Assembly (NCBI GenBank): GCA_034696485.1
Contig: JAQIWT010000179.1
Location: 1 to 29,961 of the forward strand
Reading direction: 5' to 3'
Source of the DNA: Isohypsibius dastychi
Lineage: Eukaryota > Tardigrada > Eutardigrada > Parachela > Isohypsibiidae
DNA: 29,961 nt
Below the pieces are notes generated by a model that made no database searches, was not told where the DNA came from, and saw only the letters and a list, made by a program, of their open reading frames with translations. Shown piece by piece: positions 1-16,450 of this stretch. The translations under genes were made by a program, and so were the position numbers. Each line of letters begins with the position of its first letter. Positions within the stretch are counted from its first letter, which is position 1.

Positions 1-101
1 TCTCGCTTCGCTATGTGGCAAAATCGACCGCACTCTGTCTCAGCGAAATTCGAATATACGTTATCGGTAACGTAAAACGAACTGTTAAACACACTACCAC
101 A

Positions 102-431
102 CTACGTTGGTATAATTGGCATACCTTTTAAAGTAACTGACCTTTCGACACGGACTCTCGAAATATGTTCACGCTTGTCCACACTTCCGAACATTCTCGT
201 ATACAAAATGCAATCTCCAGAGCATTCATCAGTCACGTTTCTTTTCCAGTGTTTTTCATGCAAATAGATCAGGTTCACAAGATCTCTCGCAAACTTGGTT
301 GTTATTTCTTCCTCGAATTGTGTGGATCGGCTCCGAACTAGATTTCGCCCCACAGCGCCAATTCCGTTTGGCTGTACGAAAAGAGTTGTGATGCTTATCC
401 GTACAACGCAAATGGTCTTGATGTATAACAT
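102..431 (-). CDS. Unidentified gene fragment, probable internal or first exon
   Basis: The minus strand is open for 109 codons from an ATG at 431. The stretch F-A-R-D-L-V-N-L-I-Y-L-H-E-K-H-W with a following D-E-C-S-G-D-C-I-L-Y reads like real protein. A donor-like AAAG/GTCAGT lies just before the stop side (about 144), and a TTTTCGTACAG acceptor-like site lies inside it (about 372). The true exon may therefore be only the central part, with the gene continuing leftward out of the window. A second minus frame (256-711) is open over the same DNA, so the frame is not certain. I recognise no family. There is no convincing signal peptide or membrane segment. Confidence 0.3.
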   Translation of the reverse strand: MLYIKTICVVRISITTLFVQPNGIGAVGRNLVRSRSTQFEEEITTKFARDLVNLIYLHEKHWKRNVTDECSGDCILYTRMFGSVDKREHISRVRVERSVTLKGMPIIPT

Positions 432-1229
432 GGTAAGCAGATATTCTAAATAAGCTTAAGATGTTTGTTTTGGGGGGAGGAGCATTGTTTGGTTGCTGAG
501 ATTCTTGGACATGTCCGAGCATTTGTGGCTGTTTACTGGTAGCTTGCTGGACAGACCAAATAACCAGTTTGCTCCTACTCACTACCATACACGGTGAGCC
601 AAAGTGGCAGACAAGAGCCGTAAACAAAAAATTGTTTACATCCCATTCGCTCGTTATCCAGACACATTTTGTATGAGCAACTTTGCAAATAATTTTAATA
701 AACCTCTTCAAAAATAAAGTGCTGGGTTCAAATTTGTAAAAACAATATACGTATTTCAGTCATAGAAATCGGTCTTAAAGTGCACAAACAAGGTTCTTGG
801 AGATTTTGCGGAAAATTTCTGCAGCTACAGTACCAAAGCTATCTTTCAGCATATTGTTATTGTGGGCAGGTTTTATTTCAACAACTTCGCCTAATGTCAA
901 AACATTTCCGGCAAACTGTTTCATTGCAGATTTGCGAGAATGTACAGGTAGACTTCGGCGTAATGAAGATATACGCCGTGAAAGAGCGAGAGAGAATCAC
1001 CCTCCCTCTCTGTCACGTCAGCTCAAAACCGCCTACTAAAGCGTACAGTACATGCTAGCGCGGAAGATTCTGCTCGCGTCTTCACAAAGTGAAACCGGGA
1101 TCAAATTGACGATCTTAACCAAAAATTCAGCAGAAAAATCGACTGACATCCTGTTATCTGCTTCGTTTGGGGCTTCTGCTCTCACATGCAGGGAGAAAAC
1201 GAAAGGCACTTCTTTTTTCTAGCCATTTA
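432..1229. other. Intergenic stretch with no supported gene
   Basis: Short ORFs on both strands (for example 780-1058 plus) overlap each other in different frames, lack domain character and lack paired splice sites. I see no RNA gene, tandem repeat or transposon end here. The right part approaches the duplicated upstream region of GH31 copy A. Confidence 0.5.
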
Positions 1230-1803
1230 GCCTGCCAATATTATTCAAATCGCATATTATCGATACTCAGTGTATTTTCGGTGCTGTCCTGTGGCTGTTA
1301 TGTATTGTAATCTGGTTGCGGAAGGGTGGACCCATTTGCCTGTTTGCCCAGCGACAGCGAATTCTTGGACAAACATTTGCGCGATCCTCAAGTTATCACA
1401 CTACCATTAGTCAGTGTTTATTTACCCGAAATGCACACTATTTATTGATCCATTTCGTGTTTTATATCTTTGTTCCATGTATGATGATCCCGCATCATTT
1501 TGAGCTGTTGCAAGCAGACTGAGATTCTGACGGTTCTTATTGACGACAGTAGGCGATCCGTGCGAGATGTTGGTGCTCCTCTATCGGAATACGAAAACCC
1601 TATTTGGAAGTCATCCCGGATTCGCCAGTCATCCAACGGAGAAACCACATCTACGAAGATTTGCCGGATTTCCCTCAAAGATCTTCACAGAGCTCACTGG
1701 ATGCTGGAGTTCAAACCGAGGGAGACTCAATGCTCTTGTGGAGGTTGAGCAAGTCGATGATGTCAAAGCCAGATGATTCGCTTCCGTGTTCGATTCGGCG
1801 CAG

Positions 1804-1872
1804 ACATCTTATCTATGGACTGTTGGTTTTGCTGCTTATCGTTACAGTGTCGGTCACCGTTCCTATAATAAT
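1804..1872 (+). other. Signal-anchor membrane segment of GH31 copy A
   Basis: About 22 hydrophobic residues (L-I-Y-G-L-L-V-L-L-L-I-V-T-V) follow the basic stretch I-R-R-R. This is the type II anchor arrangement of maltase-glucoamylase and sucrase-isomaltase: a positive cytosolic side, then the membrane, then a short stalk and the trefoil domain. Confidence 0.75.
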
Positions 1873-2523
1873 GACGACAGATGATTCAAAAAATATCGCA
1901 GCAAGGGGTGGAAACGTTCGAACTGGATCACGCATTTCGTGCGTACCCCATTACGAGGACCAGCGTAGTGTGACAGAAAGTGACTGTCTGGCCCTTGGGT
2001 GCGAGTACAACGCAACAGGTGCCTCACGGCTGATCCCTGCATGTTTCCTCCATCCGTCCAAAATCGGACACAGAACAGTCAGAAAATCGATCACCGAGTG
2101 ATCAAACTGGAATCACCCAGTGGAACTACATCCGATCCATGAGAACCCTATGAAATTTTCAGACCGACCAACACCACATTTTCTAAAACCGAGCTTTCGC
2201 TCAGAAATCCTTTCATTTTCAGTTCTTCGACGATCACGAGAATGCAGATCGATACGAAGTGCCATTTGCTGTTCCCAAGCTGAAACTTGGTGCTGGAGAG
2301 GGACCACGTTTTCATTTTGATTTGATTAACAAGAGTCCATTCACATTTCGATTGCTCCGTGTTGGCAACGTAAATACGACTATGTAGGTCAACCCAAACA
2401 TCAAAACCAACCCAGGAGGTATTCTTGTGGTCCTCCTCGTACAGTGAATGCGTCATCGCTAAGAAAACGCGGTAGTATGTCAAGTCTTCCAGTTCATAAC
2501 CCAAATTAAGCAAAAAATGCTCT

Positions 2524-3143
2524 CCCCCCCCCCTGCCTAATGTTACTACTCATCTGGATCTTATACGAATTTTGGGAGAGTTTGCCTACTCGGATCAATC
2601 TACTAAAGGATTCATCATCAACAGAGAAATATTCCAGTTATGGCTGCATTGCGCTCCAAACCATGTTACCCCCCCCCCCCCCCAAGAACTGTGAACGAAA
2701 ATTTATTAATTCCACCAAAATAGAAACATCTCTTGCTCTCTCCAAAAATAATCCCCCTTTCGGGCACAGTCACTCCGTAACAGAAGCCCATGGGCTTTTT
2801 AACAGATAAAACAATCGATGCAGTTGTGAACCGCTGAGTAGCATTTGTTTAGCACCGGTAGGGAAGGGCTTATATTGGCCTTTCTGTCCAGAGAATCTTG
2901 AGAAAGGATGAAAAATACTTAATTTATATCCAAAACTTCGCGAAACAAAACGTCGGAGACAGTAATACTGATGAGAGAAGTAGAAGGTTTCTTCACAACA
3001 GATTCACCCTCACATCAGAAAGGTCCGAGATCGAATCGCCGAACCCAGAGTTTTGACAGGATTGTAACCCGGTCTACTAGTTCGAATACGAGTAAGACAG
3101 GTCTCCTCCATTATTTGGTTTACACCCCCCCCCCCCCCCCCCC
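2524..3143 (+). repeat. Three poly-C tracts in intron 1 of GH31 copy A
   Basis: Uninterrupted C runs of 10 (2524-2533), 15 (2669-2683) and 19 (3125-3143) lie in the 927-bp first intron. They are poly-G on the opposite strand. Confidence 0.9.
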
Positions 3144-5072
3144 AATATAAAGGGACGCACCCAAGTTGTGGCGGAGACCTCGGAACCTAGTAGCTGGGGG
3201 TGAAGTGGACACCACCGTCAATAAAAAGCAACATTGGAGACCACAAGCCATCCATTGACCTGATAACGTGTGAAGCTCCGATAATGCATCTAAAAATGAT
3301 TTCACTGCAGATTGGATGCGAACTTTGGTGGGCTTATACTCCAGGATCAGTTTCTCCAGTTCGCGACGGTCCTGCCCTCTGCCAATATATTCGGACCAGG
3401 TGAGTCATTATTTGACATTACAATTCGAATAATCCAACGCACAAAGGGGATAACCGGCATTCTCGACTCACACGTGATATGGATGGCAGGACATGGGCAA
3501 TTTTCAACAGAGATTGTGAAAGTACGAAGCCCCTGCCCAGCCATCACAAAGCTGAGGGGAGAAACACTTACGCAGCTGAACCGTTCTACAGTACATGGGT
3601 GTTGAGAACGACGGGAACGCGCATGGAGTGTTTTTACGCAATAGCAATGCAATGGGTAATCTCAAACATGATTGTCAAGAAAAAACTGTCTCGTCAAAAA
3701 AAGTTTCAGAGTACCACTTCCTGACGGAAGAAATCATTGTCTGGCGGACCATCGGCGGAATTCTAGATTTCTACGTATTTTTTGGACCATCGCCAGAAAA
3801 CGTCATCCAACAGTATAGAGAGGTGACTATTTACCGTGAAAGATTGCTTTCGTAGAACAATTGTTCGTGCATACAGTTGGTTGGAAGACCGTTTCTCCAC
3901 CCGTACTGGGCTCTCGGTTACCAGATTGGAAGATGGGGTTTCACATCGACCAACGAAATCGAGGAAGTGGTCGAGAAAAACATGATGCACGGCATTCCTG
4001 TTGAGATGGTTTTCGTGACTGGTATCCAACTTGCGATTGGTAGATTTTAAAAGATCCTTTCTTTTCATGCCCAGATATGGACCAAGGGCAAATGTTCACG
4101 TTCAATGTGAGAACATATGCCAACTTTTCCGATGTCATCAAGAAACTCGCTGGCAAAGGAGTGCGGGTCGGCGGCGTTCTCGTAAGAAAGCTGAAATGTT
4201 GAATGCGTCAGAGTTAAAAAAATTAGGATTTCGCAGATGCCTGCCATCCATGCCGACAGCACGCATACAACTGACGCTTTCCAACTTTTTCACTCCGGCC
4301 GTGAAAAATATATTTACATCAAATGGTCCCCAACGCAAAGCGTCTGGGCCACAGCAACGCATAACCAAAGTATTCTACAAGACTGCAGGGGCATGTTGGC
4401 CAAGGTAAGCTAAACCAAGACCACACATATAGCAATCTGCTGTACAGAGAAACTTTTGGTTTTTGCGCCAGATGTGGCCTCTTAAACGATCTGCAATCCC
4501 AGACTTTTTCTGGCCGGAGACGACCAGATGGTGGGAAGACAAGCTCACATCATTCCTAAATACGAAAAAGATCAGTTTGTCGTCCTTCTGGATGACTCGA
4601 ACGGAACCAAAGGCTTTCGACACCAACCTGAAAGATCCGGAAAATAGTTCCTTATACCCTGAAAGGGGCTCGCAGAATAACGAGGACATTCCCGGTTTCG
4701 AGCAGCACATGAAGTTTACACTTCAGTGCAACCCCGACAGCTATCTCGAAAATCGTCCTTACAAGCCGGGTACACATACTCCCGGTACAAAACTTGATTG
4801 TGTGATTTGAATGAAGTTTCTCTTTCCAGCTGCGATAAGGAAGTGGGAGAAAACAGATGAAGAAAAAGACCGGCTGCCGTTGATGTCAAGCGAAACCATT
4901 TGCATGGACGCGGAACATTCGATACCCGGCACAACTTTTCGTCATTACGACGTACATAATATATACTGCCGCACGAGCCACTGCGCAGTAAGTACATTTC
5001 AATCTGGAAAACTTGGTGCTGTGAATTCCGAACAAGTTCTCGTTCAACATGAATGCCCTAAGCTTCATCATA

Positions 5073-5086
5073 GGGGGGGGGGGGGG
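5073..5086 (+). repeat. Poly-G tract of 14 in intron 8 of GH31 copy A
   Basis: The run sits in the 399-bp intron between exon-equivalents 8 and 9. Copy B has no matching tract at the equivalent place. Confidence 0.9.
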
Positions 5087-6551
5087 CGGCAGGTCTGCTG
5101 TGAATAGTCGCTGTGATACTAAACTTTGAACCAGAAAAATTTCAGCGTCTCGCGAATCTCTGAAACTTTGAAGCTGAACAAGATTTTTGGTTCCTCTGGT
5201 TGTTCACTTATACAGAAATCACTAAGTTTTTCTTTCTTGTTTTACGTATTGATATTTAGATGTCAATTGCAATCCTGACACACGGTCACTTTAGCTTGGT
5301 TTTCCTTTACCATGCAACTTGACATGAAAATCAGTTCTCAGCGATATGTAAGTGGTTTCAGTGCTTGATTGAGGGTTGCTCTTTAGAAGCCTTCAAAAGA
5401 TCACAAACGAAAGGTCAGTTGTGATGACGAAAAACTCGTTCCTTGGGATACAACAATATGCTGGACGTTGGCTTGGCGACATAACTTCAAATTATGCGGA
5501 CCTTCGGTATTCCTTCACGTGGATGCTTCGATATGCGGGAATGGGATATCCCTATGTAAGCGAACACAGAGATGCGAGCAGCAACGATTTAAAGAGTCTG
5601 ATGTCACTCGCACGTTTCTGGCTGCTGCAGACATTTGCGGGTTCTGGCGAAATCCATCCGCCTCCGATGAAAACTCCCAAGAGCTCTGCCGGCGTTGGAA
5701 CATTGCTGCTACATTCTATCCTTTTATGCGAGTTCCTTCGGCACGGAGTAATCACAAGCACGATCCTGCTACTATGTTTGGCGGTAGCCCGAAGTACATC
5801 GAAGATGTCAAGAACGCGCTAAAAATTCGTTACTGTACACACTATTCTTCTAAGCCCATATTGAGGGCAGTTCGGTGATTCAACCATTGCATCACGAGTA
5901 TGTCAGCTATACATACCTATTATGTCTTTTACTTTTTTGGTAACTAGCTTTCCAACCTGCTCAGTTGCACTGAACTCAGGCGAGACGGCCGAGCATATTC
6001 GCACCATCCACTTTTTGTGGGGTTCAGCGCTTCTGGTCACCCATTTGCTCTGCGCGGTACCAGATATCTTGAAGCTGGAGATGTGGGTGCCACCTGATAC
6101 CTTCTACGACTTTTTCACAGGGGTAATCCTTCCACTTATAAAATCCATTGTGCAGCCATTTAGGTCTCGCTTTAGGAACCGGTCACGGGTGAGAAAGAAG
6201 CTCATTTGATCGATTTGGCGGTGCACCAGATCGGACTTCATGGTCGAGCGGGTTAAATCATTCCGCAGCAAAATTTCAATAACGCTAGAAATACGCATGA
6301 AAGGTATTGATGATAACTTTGGAAAAACTCGGTTAGGCAGCGTCCCATGAGGGATCTAGTCTCATATCAAATCCTAGGGGGGATTGATTCAGTAACCAAG
6401 CTAGCTCATATCGAGCATTTTGAAAAAAACTGCGCCGACAGGTCTGTGAAACCGTCGTATGATGTCAAATGCCTAACTACGTCCACTTCAAAATTTACAG
6501 CTCACCCCCAGCATCTAGCATATACAGTCAGATGGTAGGCTTGAAACTGTT

Positions 6552-6562
6552 GGGGGGGGGGG
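6552..6562 (+). repeat. Poly-G tract of 11 in intron 12 of GH31 copy A
   Basis: The run lies in the 536-bp intron 6304-6839. The rest of this intron shows nothing recognisable. Confidence 0.9.
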
Positions 6563-7969
6563 CACGTTCTGTCTTTCAAGCATTGATGAAAACTGAGTGG
6601 ATTGTTGGACAGTCTAAGTTCATACCCGTTTCACTGGTTCTGAACGAACTAAACGCCACTGGTTAATAGAAACTGGCGTCATCCCGCCGCTCTTTAGGTT
6701 GTCAGGCCGCAGTACCTCCTGAAAAGCGCGACATGATTGCTTGGGTTGATCCACGCAAAGTAATATATCCTTTTGATAATGACCACATCTTTTCGAAAAC
6801 TGTTCAAGTGCACCGTCTGAGGAAGTAATGTTTTGACAGCCGACGCAACAACTTCACATTGTTAGTCTTCCCAAAAACGGATGCAACTGATGCAAAAGGC
6901 GAGCTGGACTGGGATGACGGCATATCAACAGGTGCGTTACATCCATGCTGGTAAGAGAGAAAGATATAAAGTACTGACATGATCCCCGGTTCGGTTTGTA
7001 GACAGTATTCAGACCGGAAAATTCCTATATTCCAAGTTTTGGTTCAGAGGAGACGACGGCCGACTATCCCTGCTTGTCCCAAGATTCTATGTATTTTCCG
7101 GTTAACTTTGCATTTGAAGAGTTCTGCAACCGTTCAGTTTTAGAACGTCCTGAAGTATGAAGTTGTTGTAAATGAAATGGGTGATGCTCTGGATGGCCAT
7201 TTTATCACGTCTGTGAGAATATACGGATACCACAGCAAGGAAGAATGCATGGAGATATTGTGGCGTGGCAGAAATGATGTTGGTCGGTGGAATTCAGATC
7301 AACTCAGTCACAGGAAACTAAACGATCAAGTAAGCGATACTCAAACAATATCCATGCGTGCCATCAATGGCTAAAACCGTCAGTTTTGCAGATCCTGGAG
7401 ATCAATGGAGAACTCCCCCTAGGGAACAGTTTCACGCTGGCTTTCCGAATGTTCAATGACTCTTATACAAACAATGGGCAAGCTTGTGTACTATCGGCTA
7501 AGCTGGTTTAAAAACGGCAGCCTGCTGAGATAATCAAAGATACAAAATTTTGGGCTGACATCACATGTGCACTTCAGAGATGTGTGTAAAGAGAGTGGTA
7601 TTCATTTCGACCAGAAAACCGATTTTTGAGGTTTCGATGCAGTCTGTTCTGTTCTATCTGAGTTAATCCAGAATCGAATACGGTCGACTCTAATTTATGG
7701 CAAACCGACATCCAGATTCCAGGCAGGCCGATTTCGACACTGCATCCAGTCGTGTGTCCGGTTCAACAATCAAAGTAGAATTTGGAGCTTATAGGACATA
7801 TGAATCTCGGGCCATAGAAGTGGTAATTCTCAGACCTACCCCCGTCCTGCTTTTGCACACGCTGGTTCGAAATAACAGCCACAAAAGATTCCGAATGAAT
7901 TGAGTTCACTGGAAATTCATAGGAAAGAACTATACAATGCGGAAACTCCACAACCGTGCAACCGAGAAA

Positions 7970-8210
7970 CTAAAAATGAACAGTTCTCGTGAGGCCAGCC
8001 ATGATGTTTCCAGCAATGCCATGTTTAACGCTTCCAAGGCAATGAAAAAGAAGTCCTCGAACACACGCGGCTAAACAAAAGGTCCTGCAATCAACTTCCC
8101 GGTGCTGCAAACCTGGTACCAGCTTTCCCAGCTCCATGGAATGCATCATACACCCATTGGAGCATTCCGAAAGCTGCGGTCCATATGCGACTTTCTTGCA
8201 TCCCTGCAAA
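7970..8210 (-). CDS. Possible terminal exon of a small cysteine-rich protein
   Basis: A strong acceptor (TTTTTTTGCAG, just above 8210) precedes an open minus frame that ends in TAG at 7970. Six of its seven cysteines form a pattern C-x10-C-x3-C-x19-C-x3-C-x3-C, which could be a disulfide-stabilised secreted domain. Upstream, a hydrophobic minus ORF (L-P-L-I-S-I-L-F-L-L, near 8455) could be a signal peptide, but I could not join the two in one consistent splice frame. The family is unknown, and the alternative is chance. Confidence 0.22.
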
Positions 8211-8624
8211 AAAATCAAGCCCATTCAGTAAATTTCATTCTTGAATAAATTACTGAGGATAAACAATTCATCAAGTTTTTTCGGCAATATGATACACGGC
8301 GTGACAATTACCCGTTCTACCCGGACCGGAAGTGGTAAAATCGCAGTCTGTAAATGTCAAAATTAAGATCTTACAGAACTGGAAGGTAAGCGTGCCGGGA
8401 ATCTTTGAAAACAAAAAGGTGAGTACTTGCAATAGAAATAAAATACTGATAAGTGGCAATGAGTAAAGCAATCAAGGCAACTGTTTCAAGAAGAGTAAAC
8501 GGGAATCCCATGTCTGTTCAAAACCTCCCGCTTAAGCGCACAAACACCAATTTATACAATCTCTCTATTGAATCAACTGATCCAAACATCATTCATTTTT
8601 CGTCCCTCCCCCCACTTAGGGATT

Positions 8625-8634
8625 GGGGGGGGGG
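8625..8634 (+). repeat. Poly-G tract of 10 in the spacer
   Basis: The run is followed directly by a purine-rich stretch (GGAGGAGGAAGAG), together a strongly strand-asymmetric block. Confidence 0.85.
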
Positions 8635-8734
8635 AGGAGGAGGAAGAGAAAGCCGACCTATGAATGGACAACACCTGTATAAATTTGTCAACGCTGCGGT
8701 TTGGAAATATGAATTATGACCAGTATAAAAACCC

Positions 8735-8822
8735 CACGTGCCCGCACATGGGCGCGGGCATATGGGTGTGGGTCAATGGGTCTAGGCGTATGGGTGTGAG
8801 CGCATGGGTGTGGGTGTTCTGA
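8735..8822 (+). repeat. GT-rich minisatellite
   Basis: Degenerate units built on GCATATGGGTGTGGG recur about five times (CATATGGGTGTGGG, CAATGGGTCTAGG, CGTATGGGTGTGAG, CGCATGGGTGTGGG), with a period of about 13-15 bases. No coding sense on either strand. Confidence 0.7.
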
Positions 8823-8894
8823 TATGAGCGAAGTATATAAACTTGTGTATATTCGTCGACGACCGTGAGAAAACAATGAAACAATAGAACAATA

Positions 8895-8960
8895 AACGAT
8901 ACGTCGCGTACGCTGCGCTACGTCATGAATGCTACACTACGTTGCTACGTCACGTCAAGC
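8895..8960 (+). repeat. TACGTC-rich short repeat
   Basis: The hexamer-like TACGTC/TACGCT recurs (ATACGTCGCGTACGCTGCG, then CTACGTCATGAATG, CTACGTTGCTACGTCACGTC). It leads directly into the 18-bp array that follows and shares its ACGTCA core. Confidence 0.55.
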
Positions 8961-8970
8961 ATCGTATCAA

Positions 8971-9151
8971 ACCGGAAGTGATGTCATGACAGGAAGTGAC
9001 GTCACAACCGGAAGTGACGTTGTGACAGAAAGTGACGTCATGACCGGAAGTGATGACGAACTCCGAAGGTGATTGCGAACCCGGGTGTGATTGCGAACCC
9101 GGATGTGATGGCGATTGGCGAACCAGGATATAACGGTGAACCCGGATATAA
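8971..9151 (+). repeat. 18-bp minisatellite with ETS-like and CRE-like cores
   Basis: Units start at 8971, 8989, 9007, 9025 and 9043 with consensus ACCGGAAGTGACGTCATG. Each unit joins a GGAA core (CCGGAAGT in three of five) to TGACGTCA or a one- or two-base variant. From about 9057 the array degrades into 18-bp units of type CGAACCCGGGTGTGATTG, ending near 9151. Confidence 0.85.
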
Positions 9152-9169
9152 CTTTTCTTTCATTTTTAC

Positions 9170-9400
9170 CTGAGTGTATCTGCCAACGAGACAGTTTGGA
9201 CGTTTGACAGTTTAAACAGTTCAAGTATTTAATTCATTTTTTATTTATCTAACAGATTGAAAGTTTGACAGTTTAAACAATTTAAACAGTTCCAGTTATT
9301 TTTATCCTTTATTTAAAAAGTCATATCTTGATGTATTTGCCAGCGTAACGGTTTGGAAATTTGCATAGTTTAAATTTTTAATTTGGTAATTTTTTTTTCT
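9170..9400 (+). repeat. AT-rich imperfect tandem repeat
   Basis: Three diverged units share the order TTTGCCA, AACGGTTTGG, ACGTTTGACAGTTTAAAC, CAGTTATTT and TTTATT, at a spacing of about 75-85 bases. The GACAGTTTAAACA motif appears at about 9206 and 9268. Confidence 0.5.
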
Positions 9401-9646
9401 CCCCCTTTTTCTCACATCTGATTAATCACAAGCTGCAACATAACCTGTTTCTTAGAATCGGACAAAAACCTTCCAGTAATACGGAAACTTGCAAGCACAA
9501 TGCATGCTCCCGTTCGGATCACTTTCTACGTTTCGCAACAGAACTTCAATCTTCTAGAGTCCCCCTCTCGTATTGTACGGTTTTGAAGGTTCATTGCAAA
9601 ATATGGTTCTACAGTCATCGAGCAGAGAGCCGTAAGCTAGCCATTC

Positions 9647-15538
<5,892 letters not shown>

Positions 15539-16079
15539 GATTCTAAGATTTCTTACAACGGCTCAGACTGATCCGGGATCGCCATACATGGAACTAGAAT
15601 ACGAATTGCGAAATTGATCAATAGAAACTGTGCACCTCGGCTCAACTAGCACTGGCTACCGGTAGTGTGTTAGCTTTAGAACCGCACAGATGTTTGACCA
15701 AGGATTCGTTATCTATGGTCAAATAGGCGAATTTGTCTAGCAGACTTCCGCCGCCGCAGATTAAAATACAAGAACGTCACAGCACACCATCAAAAATAGT
15801 AGCATACACCCAGTGGCAGTGAGAGAGAATTTGAATATTAATCTGCAACATTTATGACCAGATAAACGACCCACCTTTCTTTTTGTCCGCATTTGCGTGG
15901 TGAAGCTCGAGCGCATTAATGACGATATCATTCATCTGAACAATTTGTCCCATACGGCAAAACATTGCATCACTTTCGTCATCACAACATACTGTACACT
16001 TAAATACCTACGGGTTCACGCCAAAAAGCGTGAATGCACTTGGTCCATGGTATTACGAAAGAGTTAACTCGAAATGCAC

Positions 16080-16316
16080 TTAAATAGGGTTAAATTCTCG
16101 AAATAATGCATTTTGAGCAACTATCGAGTCAATTAACGCAAATCCAAACGCTGGAATACCAGACGGCAATTTTCTGGCCTGCAGTGCTATGATAATTAAT
16201 TCTTTACTGGTGAAAGCCGGTTTTGAGGTGTCAAAAGAATCGGTCATTTCAAGAACGGAATATTCAACATGGAAAACTAAGGCGGTGAGACGATGCGACG
16301 GACAAATGTGAGTCAT
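16080..16316 (-). CDS. Short outward ORF with T-S-K-E-L-I motif (left side of element)
   Basis: A possible start is the internal Met at 16244-16242, reading M-T-D-S-F-D-T-S-K-P-A-F-T-S-K-E-L-I. At DNA level it resembles the inverted segment at 18228-18280 (AGTAAAGA, TTAATTA and AGCACT shared in order). No known domain. It may be the 5-prime remnant of an element gene, or simply part of the internal inverted repeat. Confidence 0.2.
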   Translation of the reverse strand: MTHICPSHRLTALVFHVEYSVLEMTDSFDTSKPAFTSKELIIIALQARKLPSGIPAFGFALIDSIVAQNALFREFNPI

Positions 16317-16320
16317 CTGC

Positions 16321-16450
16321 GTAGGACCAAGTGATACTGCGCCTAACTGATGTCACCGCGGGCGTGGTATCACGTAACACAGGTCTGATTGGTCAGAAGT
16401 CACAGTGGGGAGCCAACTCGAAAGCAAGACTTGGTAGGACCAAGTGATAC
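16321..16450 (+). repeat. 17-bp direct repeat pair
   Basis: GTAGGACCAAGTGATAC occurs at 16321-16337 and again at 16434-16450. The pair brackets the left copy of the inner inverted repeat. Confidence 0.8.
16360..16395 (+). repeat. Inner inverted repeat, left copy
   Basis: GGGCGTGGTATCACGTAACA and the following CAGGTCTGATTGG match the reverse complement of 17879-17914 with about three mismatches. Weaker similarity extends about 80 bases inward, suggesting an older element of roughly 1.55 kb nested inside the larger one. Confidence 0.75.

Larger units (their letters stand above)
1230..7511 (+). repeat. Left arm of a large inverted duplication (GH31 copy A and its upstream region)
   Basis: This arm matches 15840-9647 in reverse orientation over all 16 exons, at an estimated 80-85 percent identity in exons. 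The match continues into the upstream DNA: the block before copy A (about 1230-1526), which includes TTCCATGTATG at about 1473-1483 and CACACTACC at about 1398-1406, has counterparts before copy B. Similarity stops at the two stop codons, since the sequences after 7511 and beyond 9647 do not resemble each other. Introns are clearly diverged, so this is not a recent event. Confidence 0.85.
1527..7511 (+). pseudogene. GH31 alpha-glucosidase-like type II membrane protein, copy A (pseudogene)
   Basis: Sixteen exon-equivalents can be read by comparison with copy B: about 1527-2383, 3311-3399, 3447-3822, 3877-4021, 4075-4181, 4237-4404, 4472-4769, 4830-4987, 5387-5555, 5621-5897, 5948-6122, 6176-6303, 6840-6931, 7002-7090, 7144-7329, 7392-7511. 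Order: cytosolic tail, membrane anchor (about 1804-1872), trefoil cysteines (about 1942-2045), GH31 N-domain, barrel, C-terminal beta domains. Lesions: the start ATG is not preserved; one base lost near 1600; stop TGA at 2099-2101 where B has Trp; 14 bases lost near 2210; five bases gained near 3590; eight lost near 4965; exon 10 acceptor CAG changed to CTG at about 5618-5620; about 18 lost near 5837; stop TAA at 6254-6256 where B has His. The nucleophile loop at 4589-4609 reads W-M-T-R-T-E-P; the acid/base Asp survives at 5478-5480 (W-L-G-D). Clearly non-functional as a full-length enzyme. Confidence 0.9.
7512..9646. other. Spacer between the two GH31 arms
   Basis: This 2.1-kb unique stretch separates the tail-to-tail copies. 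It holds a possible cysteine-rich exon on minus (7970-8210), a poly-G run (8625-8634), three kinds of short tandem repeat (8735-9151) and an AT-rich imperfect repeat (9170-9400). No transposase or other clear gene is seen. A 45-codon basic ORF on plus (7937-8074) overlaps the minus-strand candidate, so at most one of them is real. Confidence 0.6.
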
